Below are positions 8,783 to 16,616 of a DNA stretch of 64,000 nucleotides, piece by piece. Position numbers and translations under genes: made by a program. The DNA comes from Chitinophaga sp. HK235. Its GTDB lineage: Bacteria > Bacteroidota > Bacteroidia > Chitinophagales > Chitinophagaceae. A model generated the notes under the pieces. The model was not told the origin of the DNA and ran no database searches. It saw only the letters and a program-made list of their open reading frames with translations. The stretch covers positions 6,632,501-6,696,500 of the forward strand of contig NZ_CP073766.1 in assembly GCF_018255755.1 (NCBI RefSeq). The letters are read 5' to 3'. The stretch's first letter is position 1. Every line of letters starts with the position of its first letter.

Positions 8783-8832
8783 TTGCGCAAGTGATTTCTT
8801 GCAAATATATACGCAAGGTTTGACTTGCGCAA
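8783..8832 (-). promoter_or_regulatory. Candidate ArsR operator with twin palindromes
   Basis: Two identical palindromes, TTGCGCAA, stand at 8783-8790 and 8825-8832, with a third related inverted repeat CTTGC-N10-GCAAG between them (8798-8817). The array touches the start codon of the arsR-like gene. Repeated palindromes at this position are expected for an autoregulating winged-helix dimer. Confidence 0.6.
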
Positions 8833-8939
8833 ATTTATTTTAACTATTCCTATAAAAAATAGACCTATTATCGTTTTTGGGCTTTGAGACAATACACTAT
8901 ACAGGAATTTGTTCCTTTTTCTAAAACGATTGTACTAAT

Positions 8940-9084
8940 ATGCAAACAGCTAAGCTCTACATAAGAGTCAGTACGGATGAGCAGGCGATAAAAGGCTATT
9001 CTCAAAGGAATCAACAAGATAGCCTGATTCTTAATTTTCGAGGATCATTCCGCGAAGACTTTTAACAGGCCTTCATGGCGGTAA
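8940..9084 (+). pseudogene. Serine recombinase N-terminal remnant
   Basis: The start reads MQTAKLYIRVSTDEQAIKGY and SQRNQQDS, the N-terminal catalytic region of a serine recombinase (Ser in RVST). After a deletion and frame change the sequence continues in another frame (9040-9084) as EDHSAKTFNRPSWR, the next conserved block of the same family. Roughly 50 of an expected 500 residues survive. It lies within 450 bases of the tRNA-like repeat at 9503, consistent with a dead integrase at the end of an integrated element. Confidence 0.8.
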
Positions 9085-9152
9085 TGATGGTAAGTTTCAG
9101 ATGCAATAAACTACTGCCTGCCGATCTTCATTTGGGCGTATATATAATAATC

Positions 9153-9440
9153 CTATTCTTGCTCGTTTTCTAAGCAATTATTAGTTTCATAATATTCTTT
9201 CAATGTAGCTTTAACAATTATATCCACAATGAGGTCAAGTAACGCTTTTTTCTCTCTTATTAGCGCTTCTCTCTTAGAATAGAACTGTTCCACGTAGATT
9301 AATTTCCAGGGTCTTTTATTAGCAGTGGATTTAGTATCTCCTGCACTATGTTGTCTGAGCCTTTCGTGATAGTCTTGGGTAAATCCTTTATAGAAGGAGC
9401 CATCCACCAGGCTTTGGAGGATATAAACATAGTATACCAT
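9153..9440 (-). CDS. GIY-YIG nuclease-like protein (YhbQ/UPF0213 type)
   Basis: A single-domain GIY-YIG protein of about 95 residues. The motif pair appears as YYVYILQS and FYKGFTQDYHERLRQHSAG, with downstream Arg and Glu residues and RPWKLIYVEQF. The ATG at 9440 gives the canonical MVYYVYILQS start; an upstream extension overlaps the terminator. Such small proteins are common in Bacteroidota, often beside tRNA genes; this one follows a terminator and a tRNA-like repeat. Cellular role unknown. It could be a remnant cargo gene of the mobile islet. Confidence 0.8.
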   Translation of the reverse strand: MVYYVYILQSLVDGSFYKGFTQDYHERLRQHSAGDTKSTANKRPWKLIYVEQFYSKREALIREKKALLDLIVDIIVKATLKEYYETNNCLENEQE

Positions 9441-9468
9441 AACAAACAATGAATTTAGGTTACAAACA

Positions 9469-9502
9469 AAAAAGCCTCTCAAGTACGACTTGAGAGGCTT
9501 TT
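9469..9502. terminator. Intrinsic terminator, bidirectional
   Basis: A stem AAGCCTCTCAAGT with its complement and an ACG loop (9472-9500), flanked by A and T runs. It sits directly between the GIY-YIG gene and the tRNA-like repeat. Confidence 0.75.
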
Positions 9503-9535
9503 GCGGGTGGAGGGGACAACGTTCGAATCTTTTTG
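9503..9535 (-). repeat. tRNA-like repeat, copy 3
   Basis: On the minus strand this reads ATACAAAAAGATTCGAACG and then TTGTCCCCTCCACCCGC, nearly the same as 4861-4894. Immediately to the right, 9538-9556 forms a six-bp stem with a seven-base loop (CTCATTA on the minus strand) that resembles an anticodon arm with CAT. No D-arm or acceptor 5' strand is found, so it is not a working tRNA. Confidence 0.45.
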
Positions 9536-9733
9536 TATCTGATTTAATGAGAATCAGTGCTTTTATAATAAAGGATATAATTTTATATTTATCTTATAGT
9601 ATTTGGTTTAATTGGGGTTAAGATAGCCTTCATTCATAACGTGATAATTACAAAAAGGTATTTGATCAGTAATAGAACTGATAGTGCCATGTTACATTTC
9701 GATTTTTTTTAAGAATGCCTATATCCCATTTCT

Positions 9734-10198
9734 ATGAAACAAGTTTTCTTTTTGTTTTCAATTTCTTTGTTTGCATTTTGTCATAGTAGTAATGTAACCA
9801 ATAGTAAATCAGATACAATCGTAGCCCCAGCAGTGTCGGACTCCCTTGCAGATAAAACTGCCGTGCAATATCCAGTTTATGCTACTGATAGCACCTTTTT
9901 TAAGATAAATAATCAGTTTCCCTGGTTGGGTGATACCATTCGCAGTTATATTCAGCTGTCAACAAACGAAATGGTGAAGTTATTTGTTAAGGACAGCTCT
10001 ATTGTATTTATGTACGACGGGTATGAAAAAACAGATACCAGTGGCTATGTTAGTGTACGATTAGGTGCAGACATCGATAACGGAGAGGGTACAGTATTCA
10101 CAACTGCTGAAGTTATATCTGTCGATATATTGAGTCGTGAAATATATAAGTATGATATTGCTGCTGATTCTGGTTACCTGTGGATTAGGCCACAGTAG
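9734..10198 (+). CDS. Hypothetical exported (possible lipo-) protein
   Basis: A 154-residue protein with an N-terminal hydrophobic segment ending in FAFCHSS. This is a possible but poor lipobox, since Phe replaces the usual small residue before Cys. The rest is acidic and beta-rich, with KTDTSGYVSVRLGADIDNGE and a C-terminal AADSGYLWIRPQ. I do not recognise the family. Its last 62 codons plus about 40 bases of downstream sequence are repeated, 5' truncated, at 18855. It is flanked by a tRNA-like repeat and the tRNA-Asp terminator. Confidence 0.6.
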   Translation: MKQVFFLFSISLFAFCHSSNVTNSKSDTIVAPAVSDSLADKTAVQYPVYATDSTFFKINNQFPWLGDTIRSYIQLSTNEMVKLFVKDSSIVFMYDGYEKTDTSGYVSVRLGADIDNGEGTVFTTAEVISVDILSREIYKYDIAADSGYLWIRPQ

Positions 10199-10281
10199 AA
10201 AATAGATAAGATAATTAGGAATGATAGATGAATAAAGCAATATAAACTGACCGGGGAAAATTAAACTGAAATCGACTATAA

Positions 10282-10318
10282 AAGAAAAACCCGTCTCGGC
10301 TTAGCCGAGACGGGTTTC
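10282..10318 (-). terminator. Terminator of tRNA-Asp (copy 1)
   Basis: A 14-bp stem AAACCCGTCTCGGC/GCCGAGACGGGTTT with a TTA loop. The A-rich left flank becomes the U tract for the minus-strand tRNA transcript. Confidence 0.8.
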
Positions 10319-10330
10319 TGGTGATCCTCG

Positions 10331-10404
10331 CGGACTGGACGGGACTCGAACCCGCGACCTCCGCCGTGACAGGGCGGCATTCTAACCAACTGAACTACCA
10401 ATCC
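10331..10404 (-). tRNA. tRNA-Asp (GTC), copy 1
   Basis: A complete 74-base cloverleaf on the minus strand. It starts GGATTGGTAGTTCAGTTGG, has the anticodon loop CTGTCAC (anticodon GTC), the T-loop GGTTCGAGTCC, and the discriminator G; CCA is not encoded. It is identical over its length to the copies at 26186 and 37361. It stands head to head with the gene for a glutamyl-Q tRNA-Asp synthetase (10535), whose substrate is this tRNA. Confidence 0.97.
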
Positions 10405-10534
10405 TTTTCCCTTAAGGGAGCGCAAAGATAAAGATTTACTTCTCTAATTTCCAAGAGTATCGACATTTTTTTTCTGATAATGTTGTTTTTTCACCGGCAA
10501 GGGTATTTTTGTAGTAACGCATAAGCCATAACGG

Positions 10535-11443
10535 ATGTATCAGAAATATCATAGAACCCGTATTGCGCCTACTCCCAGCGGTTATCTGCATCTGGGGAAT
10601 GTGCTTTCTTTTGTGCTCACAGCCACACTGGCCCGTCGTCATGAGGCACGGATACTACTTCGGATCGATGATCTGGACCAGCCAAGGGTTCGTACTGAAT
10701 ATGTACAGGATATTTTTGACACGCTGGATTATCTGGAAATACCCTGGCAGGAAGGCCCTCGTAATGCTCAGGAGTTTGTTCGGGATTATTCACAGCTGCA
10801 TCGTGTGGAAGTATACCGGCAGGCATTGGAATCATTGAAAGAGCAGGGCAGGCTCTTTGCGTGCAACTGCACCCGGTCTGGTCTGCAGGCAAAGAGTGCG
10901 GCATATAACGGAGGCTGTCAGATAAAGACCTTACCCTGGGATAGCCAGGATGTATGCTGGCGGGTATATACAGATGATCATCAGCCATTGTCCCTGAAGA
11001 CTTATGGTGGCGTACTGGCTGCCACCCTGCCTTCCGACCAGGAATATTTTGTGGTGCGGAAAAAAGATGGCCATGCGGCCTATCAACTGACTTCCTTAGT
11101 GGACGATGATTATTTTAAGGTGGATCTGATTGTAAGAGGGGAAGACCTCTGGGCTTCTACGCTGGCCCAGCTGCATCTGGCCAGGCTGGTGGGCATCCAC
11201 CGCTTTGGTGACGCTACTTTTTTTCATCATACACTGCTGATGGACGGCCCCGAAAAAAAACTTTCAAAGTCGGAAGGTGCTACTTCTGTACGTTATCTCA
11301 GGAAAGAAGGCAAGACCAGGAGCCATATTTATACACTCATTGCCAATAGGTTGGGTGTGGAAGCACCGGTGACAGGTTGGGAAGAACTGGGTAATATCCT
11401 GTTGGACCAGCAGCTGGTTTTCCGGCAGGGAAAACAGCTTTAA
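10535..11443 (+). CDS. gluQ: Glutamyl-Q tRNA(Asp) synthetase
   Basis: Attaches glutamate to the queuosine base at the wobble position of tRNA-Asp. At 302 residues it has only the catalytic half of a glutamyl-tRNA synthetase and no anticodon-binding domain, which distinguishes it from GltX. Visible motifs are the HIGH-type APTPSGYLHLGN, the zinc ligands CNC (110, 112) with Tyr124 and Cys128 in the C-x-C-x11-Y-x3-C pattern of the YadB family, and the KMSKS-type KLSKSEGA (242-249). It is divergently placed 130 bases from a tRNA-Asp gene. Cytoplasmic and probably monocistronic. Confidence 0.9.
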   Translation: MYQKYHRTRIAPTPSGYLHLGNVLSFVLTATLARRHEARILLRIDDLDQPRVRTEYVQDIFDTLDYLEIPWQEGPRNAQEFVRDYSQLHRVEVYRQALESLKEQGRLFACNCTRSGLQAKSAAYNGGCQIKTLPWDSQDVCWRVYTDDHQPLSLKTYGGVLAATLPSDQEYFVVRKKDGHAAYQLTSLVDDDYFKVDLIVRGEDLWASTLAQLHLARLVGIHRFGDATFFHHTLLMDGPEKKLSKSEGATSVRYLRKEGKTRSHIYTLIANRLGVEAPVTGWEELGNILLDQQLVFRQGKQL

Positions 11444-11460
11444 CCTACTCCGTATCCCCT

Positions 11461-11526
11461 AACGGATTTGTCCATGTAATATCCTTTATTATCCATGTTC
11501 TGTTATTCTTCTGTTCAATAACTTTG
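11461..11526 (+). promoter_or_regulatory. Direct-repeat operator and promoter of the MBL gene
   Basis: GTCCATGT (11470-11477) and ATCCATGT (11491-11498) repeat with a 21-base period. A perfect -7 box TAACTTTG (11519-11526) starts 27 bases after TCCATGT of the second copy. Sequence and spacing match 4026-4092, with identity of about 30 bases across the repeats. This predicts co-regulation of the two loci. Confidence 0.6.
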
Positions 11527-11564
11527 TTCAATCAAAATCAACAGAAGAATAAAAGAATAATACA

Positions 11565-12434
11565 ATGAAATCCTTAAAAATTCACCTGTTTATCCTTGGC
11601 ATCCTACTCGCAGGATCAGCTACAGCCCAGCACAGAAAAACATTTCAATGGATAGGCGGACCTACTTACGTATTACAGCTGGGGAACTTCAAAATATTGA
11701 CAGATCCTATGTTTAGCCCGAAGGGTGATTCGGCGTTTATGATCAAAAAACATCCTTCTACCGGAATGGCCAATGCATATATTCAGCGCTATATTGCACC
11801 GGCGACATTTGATACTGCCAATATAGACATCCTTCTGGTAAGCCACCCACACGCAGATCATTTTGACCAGCAGGCCAGAAATGCCCTCAATAAACAACTG
11901 AACGTGGTCGTTCCGGGTGCCAATACATCCACTTTACAAGGCTGGGGCTTTACGCATCTCAGAGGGCTCAACTGGGGTGATACGACCGAATTTAAAAAAG
12001 GAAATGAAACCCTGCGCATCATAGCCGTAGAAGCGATGCATGCCAAAGACGATCCATTAAAAACAGAGTTGGGAAAAGGAAATGGTTACATCATCGAGTA
12101 TACTGTAAACCACAAGGTATATCGGATATATTGGACTGGGGATACGGTTTGGTTTGATGATATGCAGCAATATACCCGCTATGGAAAGATCAATCTGTTT
12201 ATCCCTGATATGGGCGCCGTGGGCTCTGATGGCCACATTGGACGTCGCGGATTAAATTCCCAGGATTGTTTGAAGATAATAGAAACACTGCATCCTGATC
12301 TGATTGCACCGGTACATCATTCTACTTTCTCCATGTACATAGAGCCTATTGCCAGGCTACAGCAAACATTGGATACTACATCGTATAAGAAGAAGTTAAG
12401 GATTGTTCCGGCAGGAGGAGTGGTGGTATTGTAA
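11565..12434 (+). CDS. Secreted MBL-fold metallohydrolase (UlaG-like)
   Basis: A 289-residue metallo-beta-lactamase-fold protein with a signal peptide (MKSLKIHLFILGILLAGSAT, cleavage near AQ), so periplasmic. The metal site is SHPHADHFD (His94, His96, Asp98, His99). Later ligands include the Asp of WTGDTVWFDD and the His pair in PVHHSTF. The overall pattern resembles UlaG/RomA-like lactonases and phosphodiesterases; the substrate is unknown. Its promoter operator is shared with the AhpD-like gene at 4121, behind which a deleted copy of this gene remains. A group II intron sits just after its terminator. Confidence 0.85.
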   Translation: MKSLKIHLFILGILLAGSATAQHRKTFQWIGGPTYVLQLGNFKILTDPMFSPKGDSAFMIKKHPSTGMANAYIQRYIAPATFDTANIDILLVSHPHADHFDQQARNALNKQLNVVVPGANTSTLQGWGFTHLRGLNWGDTTEFKKGNETLRIIAVEAMHAKDDPLKTELGKGNGYIIEYTVNHKVYRIYWTGDTVWFDDMQQYTRYGKINLFIPDMGAVGSDGHIGRRGLNSQDCLKIIETLHPDLIAPVHHSTFSMYIEPIARLQQTLDTTSYKKKLRIVPAGGVVVL

Positions 12435-12461
12435 GTGAGTAGTACCGGAAATGATAAAAAT

Positions 12462-12494
12462 AAAAAGCCTTCAGGTTTTACCTGAAGGCTTTTT
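12462..12494 (+). terminator. Intrinsic terminator of the MBL gene
   Basis: AAAAAGCCTTCAGG, a TTTTA loop, CCTGAAGGCTTTTT. The group II intron begins 6 bases after it, the known target context of class C introns. Confidence 0.9.
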
Positions 12495-12499
12495 ACGTA

Positions 12500-14437
12500 G
12501 TGCGCCCGGCACGGGCGCAAACTCTAGGGTGGAAGTCCCGAACGCGCCTTGATAGTAGGAAGCGTTAACTGATGGCAAGGGTGTCCTTCGTGAGAAGGAA
12601 TCTGAAGGAAGCCTAAGGTAAATCTCCGGCCTGACGAACAGGAAGCAGATGAGAGGCAGTTAAATGTTGGGCGAGTTTGCTACACAAAACAAAGCCCTAT
12701 ACTATCGGAGACATTTAGCTGTAAATCTGACAGGCATATGGAGAGAAAGTTTGCGTTCTTACCCGGGGAGATCTGTGCAACTGCTGCCTTAAGGAGACGC
12801 GTATCCACTAAGGGGCAATGGATGGCAGAGATGCCATTGCAGGTTTTACAGAAGTCAGCTCTGGTCGTAGTACCTGTCGCCTAAACAGGAAAGGGCCAGA
12901 CATCAGGAGCTTTGGAGTAAATCTGGAACTGGGAGTGTTGCCATGAAAGCAGAAAACTTACTCATTAGGTAAGGCTATATTAAGAGTATAGGGCTGGAAG
13001 CCTGAAGGTATTAATAAGCGCTGAGTTACACTTTGACGGAAAGAAAGAAACAAGGCGGACAGGACAGGAAAAAAAAATGCAGATGTTAAATGGAGTTACT
13101 GGAACGCATACTTGATAACCGTAATGTCCGCCGTGCCTATGAACGGGTAATGGCGAATAAGGGCAGTGGCGGAGTAGACGGGATCGGGATCGAAGGATTT
13201 AAATCCCATTTACAAAAGGTCTGGCCTTCGGTGAAAGCAAGGATAGAGGAAGGAAACTATCAACCATCTGCAGTAAGGAGAGTTGATATACCTAAGCCAT
13301 CAGGTGGAACAAGGACATTGGGCATCCCCACCTTACTGGACAGGTTAATACAACAGGCTATAGCACAGCAACTGACAATTATCTATGATGAAACGTTCAG
13401 CGAAAACAGCTATGGGTTCAGGGCAAAACGAAACGCGCATCAGGCATTATTAAAAGCGCGGGACTACGTAAATGCAGGCTACAGTCATGTAGTAGACATT
13501 GACATGGCAAAGTTCTTTGACCGTGTGAACCACAGCTATCTGATGAATCTGCTGGGTCAGCGAATAAAGGACAGGCGTGTGTTACGTCTGATCCATAGTT
13601 ACCTGAAAGCAGGAGTTATGATGGATGGGATAGCAACGGTAAACAGAGAAGGAACTCCGCAGGGAGGCCCTCTAAGCCCGATACTGTCCAACGTACTGTT
13701 GGACAAACTGGATAAAGAGCTGGAAATGCGAGGTCACCGTTTTGTAAGATACGCCGATGATGTGTGCGTGTTCCTGCGGAGCAAACGGAGCGCTGCGCGG
13801 GTTCTGGATAGCGTAAGTATGTACATTGAGAAGGAGCTGAAACTGGAAGTGAACCGGAGTAAGAGCACAGTAACACGGCCCTGGAAGGGAAAGACACTAG
13901 GCTATAGCTTCTACCACAAGAAGGGAGAAAAGGGACTGACGATTGCCCGGAGTAGCATAGCAAGGTACAAGTCCAAAGTCCGTGAAATTACCTCTCGAAG
14001 CAAGCCATACGCCATGTACAAGCGTTATGAGCTGTTGAGGCAATTAAACCGGGGTTGGTCAAACTACTTTAAACTGAACGAAGCAAAGAGCCTGTTCAAA
14101 GAACTAGATCAATGGGTTCAGCGGCGGATCAGGCAATGTCACTGGAAGCAATGGAGGTTACCGAGGACGAAAGTGGCAATGCTTATAAAGTTGGGGACGC
14201 CCAACTGGCAGGCATATCAATGGGGTAACACAAGAAAAGGGTCGTGGCGAATAAGCGGAAGTCCCATATTACAACGCGCTCTGAACAAATCCTTACTAAA
14301 ACGGGAAGGGTACTTACCCCTTGCTGAGTTAAGTACCCTTCCAACTGTATTATTCTGATGGGCCGCCGTATACGGGACCGTACGTACGGTGGCTGGAGGG
14401 GACGGTGTAGGAATTAATCCTACACCTCCTACTCAAT
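12500..14437 (+). mobile_element. Group II intron, class C
   Basis: Ribozyme plus reverse transcriptase gene. The 5' end is GTGCGCCCGGCACGGGCG, matching the GTGYG boundary. About 590 bases of structured RNA precede the protein gene. The 3' part has a domain V-like hairpin (GGGCCGCC, ACGTACGGTGGCTGG, about 14360-14397) and a domain VI-like hairpin GGTGTAGGAATTAATCCTACACC, ending near CTACTCAAT. The 3' boundary is accurate to a few bases only. It lies directly downstream of an intrinsic terminator and its protein lacks an endonuclease domain; both are features of class C introns. It appears intact. Confidence 0.9.
13090..14358 (+). CDS. ltrA: Group II intron reverse transcriptase/maturase
   Basis: A 422-residue intron-encoded protein. 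RT blocks are in order: GTRTLGIPTLLDRLIQQAIA, SYGFRAKRNAHQAL, DIDMAKFFDRVNH, GTPQGGPLSPILSNVLL, and the catalytic FVRYADD (YADD at 221-224). The maturase (X) domain follows with RGWSNYF and CHWKQWRLPRTK. No HNH endonuclease domain follows. It splices the host intron and carries out target-primed reverse transcription. The frame is complete, so mobility could be retained. Confidence 0.95.
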   Translation: MELLERILDNRNVRRAYERVMANKGSGGVDGIGIEGFKSHLQKVWPSVKARIEEGNYQPSAVRRVDIPKPSGGTRTLGIPTLLDRLIQQAIAQQLTIIYDETFSENSYGFRAKRNAHQALLKARDYVNAGYSHVVDIDMAKFFDRVNHSYLMNLLGQRIKDRRVLRLIHSYLKAGVMMDGIATVNREGTPQGGPLSPILSNVLLDKLDKELEMRGHRFVRYADDVCVFLRSKRSAARVLDSVSMYIEKELKLEVNRSKSTVTRPWKGKTLGYSFYHKKGEKGLTIARSSIARYKSKVREITSRSKPYAMYKRYELLRQLNRGWSNYFKLNEAKSLFKELDQWVQRRIRQCHWKQWRLPRTKVAMLIKLGTPNWQAYQWGNTRKGSWRISGSPILQRALNKSLLKREGYLPLAELSTLPTVLF

Positions 14438-14473
14438 TATGCGTAGGGTTTAACAATCAGAATGAAAGGCTGA

Positions 14474-14896
14474 CTACTCGCTTGGGGTTGAATCGTTTTG
14501 CCTTTGGCGGGCATCACGTGTATTCTTCTGTACAGCAATAACAGCAAACAGACTTAAAGTATAAGAAATTGCATAAAACCCTTTTTCGCTCTTCGTAATA
14601 CTGGCATTCCATAAACCCACAGTTAACAATACGATCGACAGTAATGTGGAAAACCAGGACAAGCCATAGTAAATGTTCGTAACTGGTATGTTCTCCAACT
14701 GATCTCTTACAGATTTTTGTACAGATACCGCAGCAAAAAGTCCAAACATCAATACCGTGAAATAATATCCCTTTTCGTTCAGTGCCATCTCCACATTCGA
14801 CAAACCAATGATAAAAGATGCCAGGCCCACAATTAAGGCTAGCCAGGAAGCACCTACGAAGGCGGCAGATGGTTGTTGCTGATTTCTTTGTTCCAT
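14474..14896 (-). CDS. YiaA/YiaB family inner membrane protein
   Basis: About 140 residues with four transmembrane helices arranged as two repeats of a two-helix unit (GLASFIIGLSNVEMALNEKG and the later VGLWNASITKSEKG). Each repeat ends with a basic SVRDQLE or KNTRDARQ turn. This is the YiaAB two-helix domain, whose function is unknown. The ATG at 14896 (MEQRNQQQ) is preferred; a 7-residue extension is possible. The Crp/Fnr-type gene lies 80 bases upstream in the same direction, an arrangement that suggests co-regulation. Confidence 0.85.
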   Translation of the reverse strand: MEQRNQQQPSAAFVGASWLALIVGLASFIIGLSNVEMALNEKGYYFTVLMFGLFAAVSVQKSVRDQLENIPVTNIYYGLSWFSTLLSIVLLTVGLWNASITKSEKGFYAISYTLSLFAVIAVQKNTRDARQRQNDSTPSE

Positions 14897-14976
14897 AGAG
14901 GTAAATTTATGCAGCAAAGCTATCAGCAGCTAATGGCAAAACTTTTGACAATAGTCAAAAATCAGGTTTGTAATTG

Positions 14977-15540
14977 TTAAAACCGGCTACGGACACGGCT
15001 AAGTGTTTCCTGTGAAATCCCCAAATAGGAGGCAATATATCCCAGCGGAACCTTCTCAATGATATGCGGAGACTGCTCCAGTAACTGCTCATAGCGTTCG
15101 GCGGCCGTTTTGAAATGTGCGTTTACAAAACGTTCTTCCAGCCGTATATAATAGCGCTCATACGCCAAACGTACCAGGCGCTCCAGCTCATGGTGTTCGT
15201 CCATCAGACTGGTGAGCGATTCCTTTGAAATAGCCCATAGGATAGCTCCGTTCATTGGCTGTATATTCTCTACCGCTGGTTGCCCGGTTATGAAACTATG
15301 AAAAGAAGTGACAAAGTCATTTTCAAAACTAAACCAGTGCGTTATTTCCTTTCCATCCTGATGATAAAAGCCACGTAAACTACCTGCTTCCACAAAGTAA
15401 AGATGTCTGCATACCCTTCCTTCTGTAATCAGCATTTCATTCTTTGGTAATATCGTTTGCTTAATGCAGGCACGTAAATCATTACGTGCCTTTTCTCCTA
15501 TATGATGGATTTTTGTTAGTTGCGCCAGTAGACGTTCCAT
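14977..15540 (-). CDS. Crp/Fnr-family transcriptional regulator
   Basis: A 187-residue cyclic-nucleotide-binding-fold regulator. The N-terminal beta-barrel includes ILPKNEMLITEGRVCRHLYF and VEAGSLRGFYHQDGKEITHW, a modified effector pocket without the full cAMP signature. The C-terminal helix-turn-helix is VPLGYIASYLGISQETLSRV. This is the short Bacteroidota form that usually controls a neighbouring small gene; the YiaAB gene downstream is the likely target. No Fnr-type iron-sulfur cysteines are present. Confidence 0.88.
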   Translation of the reverse strand: MERLLAQLTKIHHIGEKARNDLRACIKQTILPKNEMLITEGRVCRHLYFVEAGSLRGFYHQDGKEITHWFSFENDFVTSFHSFITGQPAVENIQPMNGAILWAISKESLTSLMDEHHELERLVRLAYERYYIRLEERFVNAHFKTAAERYEQLLEQSPHIIEKVPLGYIASYLGISQETLSRVRSRF

Positions 15541-15882
15541 ACGGTTAGATATTGGCTAATAATTACACTGTCCTGCAGATGTTAGCCAGGTGAGCAAAAA
15601 ACCTGAAAAATAGCTAATAAAACATTGATTTCAATAGTAGCACCCTCCAGTTGGACAATTTCACTGCAACCTTCTTTTTTTGACAGATGATCCTGTACAT
15701 GGATAAAGTATCGTAGTATCAATAGTAGACAATATCAATTTTATCTACATAAAAACTATAAAAAATACTACTGATATAGGAACCAATTACTTCCGTTAAT
15801 CCCAAATTTTACTGCAGAAATACCGCATGTTTCCCGGGGATATTCCAATTAGCAATATTGCTATGGTTCCTAAAAATTATTT
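15541..15882. other. Intergenic, no gene seen
   Basis: This 342-base AT-rich stretch separates the divergent Crp/Fnr-type gene and the gene at 15883. It must hold both promoters, but I see no full TTTG/TAnnTTTG pair, hairpin terminator or RNA motif that I can defend. Confidence 0.5.
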
Positions 15883-16314
15883 ATGGAAATAACTGCATTT
15901 TCAACCACCCAACCTATTACAACCAACCAGGCCGCAGACATCCTGGAAACACGTACCATGATTGCAGACCAGCTACGTCCAGCCACACTGAATGCCGCAA
16001 TGCAATTGAGCGCCACCCACGAGCATTATGTACAGGGACAACAAAATGCATTTCTGTTCGATTTGCAGCAGCTGATAAATATGGCTAAAGATGCTGAATA
16101 TCTGATGGTGGTAATGGGCGCTCATCCGGAAAACGATGGCGGATTTAAAAAAGGTGATCCCACTGTAATGCTGGTACCTTGTAACCACGAAAATATTAAG
16201 GAACAGGATGCTTCCGGAAAAACTATAAAAATGTCGTTTCCTGATACAGGAGATGATGACCCTATAGGATTGGAACATCCTCCTATTTTTACAATACTGG
16301 GATTTGAATTCTAG
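15883..16314 (+). CDS. Hypothetical protein
   Basis: A 143-residue soluble protein with no signal peptide and no recognised domain. The N-terminal half is helical (ILETRTMIADQLRPATLNAA and LFDLQQLINMAKDAEYLMVV). The C-terminal half is Pro/Asp-rich (DTGDDDPIGLEHPPIF). The clear ATG, ordinary codon use and isolation support a real gene. The helical half resembles small scaffold proteins, but I would not assign a function. Confidence 0.6.
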   Translation: MEITAFSTTQPITTNQAADILETRTMIADQLRPATLNAAMQLSATHEHYVQGQQNAFLFDLQQLINMAKDAEYLMVVMGAHPENDGGFKKGDPTVMLVPCNHENIKEQDASGKTIKMSFPDTGDDDPIGLEHPPIFTILGFEF

Positions 16315-16616
16315 CAGCTGGCTATTGGCGGCTGGCTGCTGGTAGTCAGCCGCTAACTTTATGGGAATGCCTTACTGATGGAGCCGGCACCTCGTATAAC
16401 AGGAAAAAGACCAAAGCTCCTGATCAGTACATCCGGCTGTTACCCTGATGCAGCGGCTATTTTGATGAGCGGTCAAAAAAAGGTAATATGTGATGGAGGA
16501 GTATGCTTGAATAGTGCTAACTTTTCTAGTCGTTGTTACATAGATAGGTACTACATACACCCCTCATGGTGAAGGTCCGGTAGTTTTTTTTTTATTCCCC
16601 ACCAAAAATTCACGTA
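16315..16616. other. Intergenic with GC-rich hairpin
   Basis: Just after the preceding stop is a run of GGCTGG/CAGCC repeats (about 16316-16353) that can fold back on itself and may serve as a terminator. The rest has only an unsupported 64-codon frame. The next gene's start is preceded by an oligo-T tract. Confidence 0.4.

Noticed and set aside
14385..14410. GGCTGGAGGGGACGG resembles the tRNA-like repeat
   Set aside because: It belongs to the intron domain V/VI region and lacks the TTCGAAC core.
16378..16572. 64-codon plus-strand frame between two genes
   Set aside because: No domain, promoter or conservation cue; composition looks random.
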